This document shows, piece after piece, positions 50,025 through 58,473 of a stretch of DNA of 64,000 bases (its first letter is position 1; each line of letters opens with the position of its first letter). The DNA is from Lachancea thermotolerans CBS 6340 (Eukaryota; Ascomycota; Saccharomycetes; Saccharomycetales; Saccharomycetaceae). The notes beneath the pieces were generated by a model. It was not told where the DNA came from, made no database searches, and was given only the letters and a program-made list of their open reading frames with translations. The DNA lies in NCBI RefSeq assembly GCF_000142805.1, contig NC_013081.1, positions 248,001-312,000 on the forward strand, written 5' to 3'. The position numbers and the translations under genes were made by a program.

Positions 50025-50554
50025 TTCTTAGAGATATGGTAGGATGAATCTACATGCACGGTGCGAAGTTGCACATAAACGGGTGAAGATGGAAAAAGAT
50101 TGGACTTTTAAAGAAAACGGCTTTGGAAACAAATTGCTCAACAGCCAGGCGTTTATAGGGAAATTATTATTTGATCGGGTATTTTAAAATTAAGCCTATC
50201 GCCATGCTTATCGGAGATTAATGACGCCAACCCGCATGTTAAATACCTCCCGAAAATGTTTGTGGAATCAAGGCTCGTTTCAACACGTGAGAAGTGGCGG
50301 AGACATCACGCACTAGATGTAGTTTCTGTAATAGCGGACTTAAAGCTTGATGACAATTCACACTTCACGAGAAAGCACTTGTTAGTAGTTTGGAATTGTA
50401 GAGCGACAATCTAGGAAACTGTTCTCTTTTCATGGCGCTTAAATCCGGACTTCAGGATGAAACTTTACACCGACTGGTAAAACCTTTACACGAGGTAACT
50501 TTTACATAGTTTGTGAAACAATGATCTGGGATAAGCGGAATTTGTGTATAGTTC

Positions 50555-51000
50555 TGTCAGATTGTCAGGCTATGGCTGAATTACTGATGTGTTTTAGTGC
50601 CAAATTGCGTAATGACACATGAGTAAAACATGATATAAGGCGCGACAACTTATGATCATAATACGAACCCAGATAAAAACTCAAAGAGACATCCACAACA
50701 ATGGCCGGAGAAAGAAGCTGAGCTTAGTAAGTTAAGAAAAATGAGGATTGATGCCACGGGAGCAGTCGCGCCAGATATGCAGTTCTTGCCTCATACTAAA
50801 GCTTAAGCCACATCCCAAAATATTGTATTAAATCCGATGGTTTCGTCTGAGGACAGGATTCTAGTCTTTTACTAGAGGATCCACGGGGAGGTAATTACTA
50901 CTATCATCCGTGAAGCAGCGCACTGGCCTTATTATTGGAGAATTAGCCAAGGATTTTGACAAGCTCTCAATCAACGACTCAGACTCGCCCCAATAAAAAA
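50555..51000 (+). repeat. LTR-like fossil, plus orientation
   Basis: It begins with TGTCAG at 50555 and has the family tail (gactcgcccc then an A-rich end) near 50985. It is moderately diverged from the copies at 51419 and 52008. It meets the next copy tail to tail at an A/T palindrome (near 50993-51012). There is no internal coding region, so it is either a solo LTR or a non-autonomous element. Confidence 0.5.
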
Positions 51001-51419
51001 TAATTTTTATTGACAAGTCTTGGCCGTTGGCTGAAAGTCTTCCAAATTCCTTGGCTGGATTTTTCATGATGATTTTATTGATCTATTTCTTGGATGATAG
51101 TAGTAGTTATCCCCCCGTGACTTCTCTAGTTCAGGATCACAACTACTTCCTCGACCGAGCCATCGGATTTTATGCAATCACCTAAGGTGTGGCTTAGACT
51201 TACAGTGAGACGAGGACAGCGCTAGTGCCACCGCTTTCCATTGTCCCTAGTGATTATCGTCTGGTTTGGATATATGAACGGTCAATGTGGACCTTCTGAG
51301 TGCCTTAGGTGGGTATCCGTCGTATTTATGATATGTCCATGTGCCATATCATTTCATACCAATATGTCATCATGCAACTTGGCACTATCACACACCAACG
51401 ACCCGATCACAATCTGACA
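51001..51419 (-). repeat. LTR-like fossil, minus orientation
   Basis: It begins with TGTCAG at 51419 on the minus strand and runs to the junction at about 51000. Its first 145 bases are nearly identical (about two differences by eye) to the copy at 52008, so these two ends are young or were recently homogenised, while its tail is more diverged. Confidence 0.55.
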
Positions 51420-52007
51420 TCATTTTTGTAATGTCCTATATTCTATCAGACTCGGGAGGCGCACAGGAGTATACAGTGTTGCATGCTAGTATTCTGATTA
51501 GATTACGGACAATTGATGCAGAATTGCCGATCTGTAAACCCTTAATGCAATTGGGCGATAACTGAACTTATCACACCGGCTAATCCTTATCATTTGTTGG
51601 TATCGTGGTACACGCACGGCACGGATAAGTGAGGTTCTAATCTTTTCCCCACATACGTTAGAGGTTTTTTCGCTGCTAACATGATACCACCCACTATCGC
51701 AACTAGAGTTCGCTCAAGCATATCTTCGCGATGCCAAAAAAAAAATAATTGTAGAGATTTGGAGCAATCTCGGGATAAAAAGTGCCTTTGTGTTAGGAAG
51801 AGTGAGCTTATGTTATGATTCGTGCTTGCTCCGAACCCGGCAGCTGTCCTTGCCATCAAAGTTGACATGAAGGAAGAGAGAATACAAAAAGAAAGACACG
51901 CCGAGTTTAGCATCTCCAAAGTCGATTAAGAAATTTCTGCCGGTAAACCTGAGGACCACACGCAGCCACTCGACGATATACATGGTAATGTAACTGTTAC
52001 TTCCTTA

Positions 52008-52430
52008 TGTCAGATTGTGATCGGGTCGTTGGTGTGTGATAGTGCCAAGTTGCATGATGACATATTGGTATGAAATGATATGGCACATGGACATACCATA
52101 AATACGACGGATACCCACCTAAGGCACTCAGAAGGTCCAAATTGACCGTTCATAGTCCGGATCAGACCGTGGTGGCTTGGAGAAGGTAATGAGTGGTGCC
52201 ATCAGTACAATTATCACCTTACGATTAAGACTCAGCCACGTCCCAGAAATTTTGTATAAATCCGGATGATTTCTTTGGTTTGCAAGACATAGATCTTAGA
52301 CTGAAGAAAGAACGGGGAGATATTTAGTACCATCATCCACGAAGTAGTTTACTTAGATCATAATGGAAACCCTAGCCAAGGAATTTGAGACCCTTTCGAT
52401 CAATGACCCAGACTCGCCTCAATAGAATTC
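52008..52430 (+). repeat. LTR-like fossil, plus orientation
   Basis: It begins with TGTCAG at 52008 and ends in the family tail (cagactcgcctcaata) near 52425. It forms a near-perfect inverted pair with the start of the copy at 51419, 590 bp apart. It is a solo copy without coding sequence. Confidence 0.55.
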
Positions 52431-52526
52431 AACAATCTCTCAACGGATGACTCAGACTCGCATCAGTATATCCGACACTAGCCAACAAACTTGGCAACCA
52501 CTCAACCAACAACCCGGACTCACACC
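52376..52526 (+). repeat. Three degenerate tandem motifs at the LTR tail
   Basis: The motif 'CAA...gaC(c/t)CaGACTCgC(c/a)(t/c)C' occurs three times: 52400-52420, 52441-52465 and 52503-52526, each preceded by a CCAA(G/C)..TT(T/G)G..A-like lead. The first is the LTR tail itself, and the others look like diverged duplications of it. Confidence 0.4.
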
Positions 52527-52628
52527 GGTTGTTGTAGTTGTGAAGTTAAGCGCATAAACTCACAACCCTTGAATTATTTACTTTTCTGATACTTGTACCC
52601 AGTGTATAAATTTCTTTGAGGAATAGTG

Positions 52629-53930
52629 CTACAATCTTTCTGCCCTTAATGTATCATGATTAATCACGGCTCCTAAGAGGACCTCTAAGCCACTTTCAAC
52701 ATCCTCAGGCGAAGTGTGCTCACGATAATTGTGGGAAAGGCCGTCTTTTGAAGGAACAAAAATCATTGAAGTTGGTACGCGAGTAGAAACCTGGCAAGAA
52801 TCGTGCCCTGCACCCGATTGCATGTTCTTCACTGCTATCTCCCTGAATAAAGACAAAGCAGATTTTGAAACGCACTTCACGCATGCAGGATTGAAATTTA
52901 CAACAGGCGTGTAAGCCAAGCGCTCGGACTTGTAAGACATCTCCTCGGACTCCACAAGCTGACTAAAGGACGCTTTTGCTTCTTCCAACATTTTGAAAAG
53001 TGTTTCGTCAAAGTCATGTCTATAATCTAGAGTGAAAGATGCCTCAGAAGGTATGATATTTGCCGAATAAGGCCTGACGTCGATCATGCCACAAGTAAAA
53101 AGCCCTCCGAATTTGCGCGCAACCTCTTCAGCTTTGATGATCATTCTTAGTGCAACGTTAAGTGCATCTTTTCTCAATCTCCATGGTGTAGTGCCTGCAT
53201 GGGCACCGATCCCAAAGACAGTGAATTTTTCCCAGTAACAGGCTTGGACTCCAGTAACAACACCAATTTTTTTTTCTTCGTCCTCCAGTACTGGCCCCTG
53301 CTCTATGTGAAGCTCATAATGAGCATCAATTCCATTTTCGAGATATGACGCCGGCGCATCACCTAAGTAACCAATATTGAGTAATGAGTCACGTACTGAC
53401 TCCCTTTTCACATCTGTAACGGATAGCATACCATAAGCTTCTTCTAGGTCTAAAGTCCCAGCCCATACGCTGGAACCCATACAATAACGCGTAAAGCGAG
53501 CTCCTTCTTCATTGAACCAAACGATAACGCAAACATCATAATGAGGAACAAAGTCGTTTTCCTTGAAGGTCCTCAGAACCTCCAAGCCCGCAAGCACACC
53601 TAAGATTCCGTCGTATTTACCAGCCTGAGGCTGTGTGTCCAAATGTGACCCAATAGCGGTAGGTTTACCCTTTTCTCTACCACGAAAAATTGCAAAAATA
53701 TTGCCTATCTGATCAACTTTAATATCGCAACCCAACGAGCGGCATTCTCTTACAAACCAATTTCTCATGGCACCATCCGCGCTAGTACCAGCTAGCCTTC
53801 GCATCCCAAATTCGTGAGGTTTGTTTCCCCATCGCTCAACACCACCAAAGCGCTCCCCTGTGTCAATTATAGTTTGATTAAGGCGTCCTTTTTTTATTTT
53901 CAGAGAATGGCACTTAGATTGGTTTCTCAT
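52629..53930 (-). CDS. Beta-alanine synthase (Pyd3) homologue, copy 2
   Basis: A 433-residue paralogue of the gene at 42159-43568. All metal and catalytic residues are kept: His96, Asp107, Glu142, His208 and His400 as zinc ligands and Glu141 as catalytic base; substrate Arg is in LDYRH. It lacks the 36-residue basic extension of copy 1, so it should be cytosolic. Spacing between the five ligands is identical in both copies. Sequence differences cluster in the lid and the C-terminal half, so the substrate may have shifted to another N-carbamoyl compound. It is 10 kb from copy 1, on the same strand, at the other edge of the block, and is followed upstream by transposon debris. I see no breaks. 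Confidence 0.92.
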   Translation of the reverse strand: MRNQSKCHSLKIKKGRLNQTIIDTGERFGGVERWGNKPHEFGMRRLAGTSADGAMRNWFVRECRSLGCDIKVDQIGNIFAIFRGREKGKPTAIGSHLDTQPQAGKYDGILGVLAGLEVLRTFKENDFVPHYDVCVIVWFNEEGARFTRYCMGSSVWAGTLDLEEAYGMLSVTDVKRESVRDSLLNIGYLGDAPASYLENGIDAHYELHIEQGPVLEDEEKKIGVVTGVQACYWEKFTVFGIGAHAGTTPWRLRKDALNVALRMIIKAEEVARKFGGLFTCGMIDVRPYSANIIPSEASFTLDYRHDFDETLFKMLEEAKASFSQLVESEEMSYKSERLAYTPVVNFNPACVKCVSKSALSLFREIAVKNMQSGAGHDSCQVSTRVPTSMIFVPSKDGLSHNYREHTSPEDVESGLEVLLGAVINHDTLRAERL

Positions 53931-54179
53931 TTAGGACTACTCACAGTGTTTTCGGCTTTCTCTCCAAAAACACAACTTTTTGGAATACAGTCCATAATTT
54001 TCTCCGGTTTTTAAGTATACCATAAAAATATAGATCGGCATTTTCGTGACTTTTCCGATCTCAAGTACTATCTGTGTGGAGTGATGATTATAATCAAGGG
54101 TCAAATACGCAACTGTAAACGAGTCACGATCCCCGTCCTGAATCCAGCCGGTTTTGATGATGATTGGAAATGACAAATA

Positions 54180-54340
54180 CTACCACGAATCCAGAAAATA
54201 GTTCTGGAAGCTAAATAACAACAACAATAAAGGCTGTTTCATTTGCCAAGCCCCCTATTTACATGTATCTCAAGTAGCTAACGAGCCCACGTTACCATTA
54301 TCGTTGTCTGACAGTCGTTCGTACAAACGTATCTCGCTAT
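54180..54340 (+). mobile_element. 3' end remnant of a second hAT copy
   Basis: This stretch aligns with 41840-41985, the last codons and 3' flank of the hAT relic: tagttctg and ctaa at the coding end, then caataa, a gccaa element and caagtagctaacga (54271 versus 41923) followed by acgttaccat. Only the last 150 bp of the element remain. It directly precedes the Harbinger element. Confidence 0.6.
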
Positions 54341-54588
54341 CATAGTCACTCTGGTTAGGCTTGATCAATGAGGAACCTGGATAATTGAAAAAAACAACAA
54401 GTCGTCGGACAATCCAATCCCTAGCACTTCCGAAAATCCAGACCCACCGTCTGCCCCCAGCCTGCAGGAAGACCATGTAGGAACTAGCCCTGACGCTATG
54501 AATGCTGGGTCTATACTCCTTCGCAGGACCCAAAATTTAGCTGGTACAGGATCACAAATTTCAATGAAACAAAATGAGCTAGCTATTC

Positions 54589-55683
54589 TTGGAGTACTTT
54601 TACTCTATAATCATCACTGAAAATTTATCAACGATAAGGGATCCTAAGCGCGCTGATATGAAAATAGCGAAAGCTATTCAAGAACTCATCAAAAACAAGA
54701 AGTACAAGCCTTTGGAGGATGGAAGACACTACGAGTTTGAGTGGAACAACAACTCGACATTTTACTTTTTGAAGTACTGAAATGAAATAGGGCCTTTCTT
54801 GGGCTATGAGAGCTTGAAATCGAATTCTTTAAGGAAACTTGGGCAGAGTAACTTAATATCGCTCAAATGGAGTTGCATATGGTTTAACCTTTTGATGTCA
54901 ATAGAGTTTGAAAACCATGTTATTTCTACAGAAGGACAACTAAAAAGCAGGTTCAAATACTTGCTGGAATGCGCTTACCTCAAATTTTTTAAAGTCACTA
55001 CAGGAGATGAGAGAAATCCATTCGCGTTTACAGGTGATGACAAAGTGGACAACATGCTTGAAAGCCTTGCGAGGCTAAAAAATGATGCAGAAACGCGGAG
55101 GTCAGAAATTCAAAAACTAGAAGTCGAGCGTCAAAGAAACAGAAAGAATATTGGTCAAGCTGTATGTGATTACAGTATGCCTATTGTGGAAGAAAATCTG
55201 GACGCCTCTGAGTCTGAAAGTTCTTTATCTGCGATAGATGATGTAAACAAGCCTAATCGCAGAACAATCAAAAGAAAACGTGTACTGGAGCCGCCATGGA
55301 ATCTGCCTCTTTTAAACCATATCAGAAACTCGCTGCCCGACACATCATTGATGGCTGATCAACTCAATCTAGGTCTTACAAATTCGATTGCTCAAGCTGC
55401 TGAAGATAGGAAGAGAAAAGACCGTGAGCTGGATACTCAACAAGAGCGACTGGAGCTGGATACTCAACAAGAGCGACTGGAGCTAGAACTCCAACGCCAA
55501 AAGATGGATATGAAACGCCAAGAAGTGGATCTCAAACTCCAAGAGATGAAGCTCAAAAGCCAAGAAGCCCAGAAGTTGATACAGTTATTGGAATTAGCCG
55601 GCAAATCAGATGGGGTGGAGCGGCTTTGTCCCCGTTTAACCTTCCTACTACAGGAAAAGCTGGATTCGTTATTTAAAAGTTAA
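54589..55683 (+). pseudogene. Harbinger accessory protein (Myb/SANT-like with coiled coil), broken
   Basis: An open frame of about 360 codons, interrupted by one TGA at 54778-54780. The N-terminal part resembles the Myb/SANT-like (trihelix) proteins that accompany Harbinger transposases: an acidic/aromatic start, a KAIQELIKNKKYKP stretch, then a block beginning STEGQLKSRFKYLLECAYLK and a GDDKVDNMLESLARLKNDAE-type helix. The C-terminal 90 residues form a long charged coiled coil built on Q-E-R-L-E-L repeats, including a perfect 27-bp tandem duplication (55426-55452 and 55453-55479). It should help the transposase enter the nucleus and bind the ends. Identification rests on layout, pairing and position more than on clear sequence similarity. 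Confidence 0.55.
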
Positions 55684-55751
55684 CTTGGTCATCTGCCACA
55701 ACTTTTTCTGTCATTTTTCTGAGAGTTGAATAATTTGCTTGGCTTTTCGAC

Positions 55752-56985
55752 CTATACAATCAAGTCCTCTAGCCTGCTAAAGTTCAAAGTTTCATACAGC
55801 CTGGAATAAAAAACTCCATCTCTTTCGGGATTAATGAGCATTCTATCAAAAAACTTGGGAAACTTTAATCTGCTCATGTATTCTTCAAAACTGGGCGGAC
55901 TGACATTGAAATAATGAGATTCTTGCGAAGCCTCGAGGCAATGTTTAACATTGGTCAAGAAAACCGCGATTGGGAAGTAAGCACTGCGTCCCCTAACTCC
56001 TCCTACTTTCAGTCTCCCGTGGGCGCTAAAAATCCGAAAAATATGTTTACTGCCCCGAAAAACCACTTGATAGACACCCTAGGGGTCGAAAGAATTTTGT
56101 TCACTCTTTTTTGATGATCTGTCAGACGCTGTCCCTTATACCCTAATGTTAAAATGTCAGATGAACGATAGGCTGGGTCGCCATAAATTCTGTACTGAAC
56201 GTTCCCTACTCTCAGCGCTTGCCTCGGCCTGCTATTCGAGTCACTGTGCATAAGCATGAAGGAATCATGTTGGCTGCCGGCGCACGGGCCTGCCAAATAT
56301 ATGCACAGTCCATCAGAAGTGGTTGTTGCTTGATATTTCATAATATGCGACATTTATGTCCGCTAAAGAACAGGATTCTGCAATCTGTTGTTTTTGTTGG
56401 GGCCGCCGTGAGAACGGGCAGTCTCAATATGTGTATCATCTATGAAGCCAATGATTCTTGAGCCAGGATCTGATTTTCTTGTTGAGGCCCCCATTTGGCT
56501 GAATCCTGCGAGAGGCTCAGAGAGCCAAGGTGCATTCGTTACCAATAGTGCCGGTTGGGCCAGGTGTAATAGGTAGCAAGTTAAAGCGGACACAATTTTT
56601 GAAATTGTCGTTATTTCTCTGCCACAGATTCGAGCTAGCACGCTGTAAGTACAGCCACTCCTTAATCGGACTATGAAAATGAAGACTCTGAAGGTGTTGA
56701 GGCAAATTTAGTAATGTTGGAGGGGATTTTCAAAGATTCCACAATGCGATCAAGCTGACTCTTATGGAATCCTGTAAGCCTTCTGAAGCACGGATCAGTG
56801 TATTTCAGTTCAAAATTCCAACCCCTTTCACAAAAGCAGTTATAATGGAAGTTCTTCCCTCGGGCTCGAGCATTCCTAAATTTTTCATTTTGAAGTCTCT
56901 CGAAGTATGGTTGCCTTACTGTCTCCTCTAGCCCCAACCTCTGTAAAAAAAAGGCCAATAGATCTTCTAGTGTTACGAGTGCTGC
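55752..56985 (-). pseudogene. PIF/Harbinger DDE transposase, broken
   Basis: Recognisable parts in order: N-terminal helical region (FRRLTGFHKSQLDRIVESL near 56750), HTH-like region (VLARICGREITTISKIVSAL near 56610), first catalytic Asp in GFIDDTHIE (near 56440), SDGLCIYLAGPCAGSQHD (near 56300), second Asp in YGDPAYRSSD (near 56180), and the third acidic position in RVSIKWFFGAV (near 56065), where the expected Glu is Lys. The C-terminal LKVGGVRGRSAYFPIAVFLTN stretch follows. The frame shifts near 56690, makes a short excursion near 56350 and shifts again near 56030. With the lost Glu the enzyme is dead. The first 20 codons of the open frame that starts at 57045 belong to the adjoining LTR-like tail, not to the transposase. 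Confidence 0.8.
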
Positions 56986-56994
56986 TTGCAGAAA

Positions 56995-57050
56995 TAGCGA
57001 AGGAATTCGGCCACCTATCGACCAACGGGCCCAGACTCGTCTCAATATAA
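56995..57050 (+). repeat. LTR-like tail fragment
   Basis: agactcgtctcaata and the 30 bases before it match the 3' tail of the LTR-like family seen at 52380-52425 and 50950-50990. Only the tail remains. It marks the right border of the Harbinger element. Confidence 0.45.
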
Positions 57051-57591
57051 AGTAACCTCGAATGGGTAACTTGTGTAAAATCCCTCACTAAACCTTCATA
57101 ATCAATATTGCCATGATATTGGGCTTACTGCCCGCACCTCCCAAAGGCAATAGCCCGAAGAAATTGACATATTTAGCGCTAGAAGAGAACTTTAGAGACA
57201 GGAGCTGCATATCAAAAGGTTTACCACCGTAAAAAAGGCGCTCGGTTAAGTTAGGTCGGTTACCGCACGCTTGTTTCCTTGATGGTTGATGTGTAATACG
57301 CAATTTTGAAATAAAGAGATAGCTGTTTAGCCTACAGTTCCAGCCATCACTCTGCCTGATTATGCATGCTGAGCTTTGTACCTGAAGCTCTATACAAAGA
57401 CAGTTTTTACGCCCCTCGAAATCCGAAGAGCCCACTGCGTCTAGTTATATTACAGTCGCACGTGATGACGCCGGTCAACGTGTATCCATAGCGAAGCCTT
57501 AGGCCCACACGAGCATACCCTGGCAAATGCTGTATAGCACCCGCTATAGTTCTAAACTTCTCATCTACTTGAAGATGCTTATTTCGGTCGC
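57051..57591. other. Right border of the accessory island
   Basis: 540 bp between the transposon debris and the RPF1 stop codon. Open frames here have no recognisable protein, and no repeat is seen. The junction with ancestral sequence must lie here. Confidence 0.4.
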
Positions 57592-58473
57592 TCACAGGTA
57601 GAACTTCTTCTTTTCCTTGTCCATGTCAGCGGTATGCTCCCACTCGGTTTCCTCCTTGATGCCATGCTGTAGGCGCAGCAACTTCATGGTAAACTGAGGT
57701 CCAAGCTCCTGAAGCCCAACCTTCTCTTCGTTCCTGAACACATAACGGTGTCTGCGGAAGAAGATGTAATCGCGCTGGTTGTGTAGCGTGATAACCTGTC
57801 TACCCTCAAAGTCCGGATTTTTGGGGAATATCGACTGGAACAGTCTACCCACAGTGTTACCCAGTCTGGTTTGGAAGTTGTTTAGGATGAGTTCAGGAAT
57901 ATGGCTGGTGGCCCTACCATGGCCTACGATTTTCTGCACATCCACGTAGGAGCTAATCTTGAAGTAGAACGAGGGGCCCTCTGGCAAATGGATAAAAGTA
58001 AGCCCAGTGACTTTCTTCTTGTCCTCGTTTATTATAACGAGGTCTGTGTAGTTTCGGTTGGAGCAGAATTCCACAATCTCTTTGAGTTTGTATCCAAACT
58101 TGCGCTTCACAAAAGTAACATTGGGTAAGATTTCGATAAGAACGTTCGCGAATTCATACGCCTTCTTCTTGGCGTTCACGTTGGTTGTTAGGAGTATTTT
58201 TGGAGGCTCCGTGCCGTTGTTGAAGAACTGCGCAAAGTCCGCCTCATCTCCCTCAACTTCTTGGTGGATGGTTTCATCGTATACTCTCAAGCTGTCGATA
58301 GTGTTTGTGACATTTTCTTTGAGTCTTTTCTCCTTGAGCTCAGGGTTCTCTCTTTCTTCTTTTGCTCGCTGCTTTCTCATCTTATGTCTTTCTTTGTTCT
58401 TCTGGTCCTTGACCTCAGCAAAGAGTTCTTGCCTCTTCATCTTGTTGCGAATCCGCAGTTCATCTGGCGCCAT
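57592..58473 (-). CDS. RPF1: RPF1, Brix-domain 60S assembly factor
   Basis: A 293-residue nucleolar protein (S. cerevisiae Rpf1/YHR088W: 295) needed for maturation of the large ribosomal subunit. Residues 1-60 are basic and helical (NKMKRQELFAEVK, KERHKMRKQRAKEERE). The Brix domain spans about 90-260: PPKILLTTNVNAKKKAYEF, LTFIHLPEGPSFYFKISSY, and the RNA-binding VITLHNQRDYIFFRRHRYVF stretch. The tail WEHTADMDKEKKKFYL is typical. The promoter holds a perfect PAC box and an A/T-rich RRPE-like element. It is the right border of the accessory island; its ancestral neighbour on that side is MSN5. Confidence 0.97.
   Translation of the reverse strand: MAPDELRIRNKMKRQELFAEVKDQKNKERHKMRKQRAKEERENPELKEKRLKENVTNTIDSLRVYDETIHQEVEGDEADFAQFFNNGTEPPKILLTTNVNAKKKAYEFANVLIEILPNVTFVKRKFGYKLKEIVEFCSNRNYTDLVIINEDKKKVTGLTFIHLPEGPSFYFKISSYVDVQKIVGHGRATSHIPELILNNFQTRLGNTVGRLFQSIFPKNPDFEGRQVITLHNQRDYIFFRRHRYVFRNEEKVGLQELGPQFTMKLLRLQHGIKEETEWEHTADMDKEKKKFYL

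Larger units (their letters stand above)
50025..52628. other. Repeat-rich gap between the aldolase and the second PYD3 copy
   Basis: 2.6 kb without a recognisable intact gene. The first 500 bp is the aldolase promoter, with several CGGA half-sites near 50211, 50295 and 50447. The rest is LTR-like fossils (50555-51000, 51001-51419, 52008-52430) and degenerate tandem motifs. The unique 590 bp between the last two fossils has weak open frames that I could not identify. Confidence 0.5.
54345..56990. mobile_element. PIF/Harbinger-type DNA transposon with two convergent genes
   Basis: It has the two-gene design of this superfamily: a DNA-binding/coiled-coil accessory protein on the plus strand (54589-55683) and a DDE transposase on the minus strand (about 56985-55752), ending 69 bp apart. 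Both genes are broken (separate entries), so this copy is inactive. A hAT remnant borders it on the left and an LTR-like tail on the right at about 56995. I could not find terminal inverted repeats or a 3-bp target duplication. A second fragment of the same family lies at 38780-39215. Confidence 0.75.

Noticed and set aside
51590-51919. 109-codon frame between two LTR-like copies
   Set aside because: Composition looks random and no family is recognisable.
56986-57045. N-terminal 20 codons of the Harbinger transposase open frame
   Set aside because: This stretch matches the tail of the LTR-like repeat family, so it is not part of the transposase.
57088-57435. 115-codon frame at the right island border
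   Set aside because: No conserved features; probably chance.
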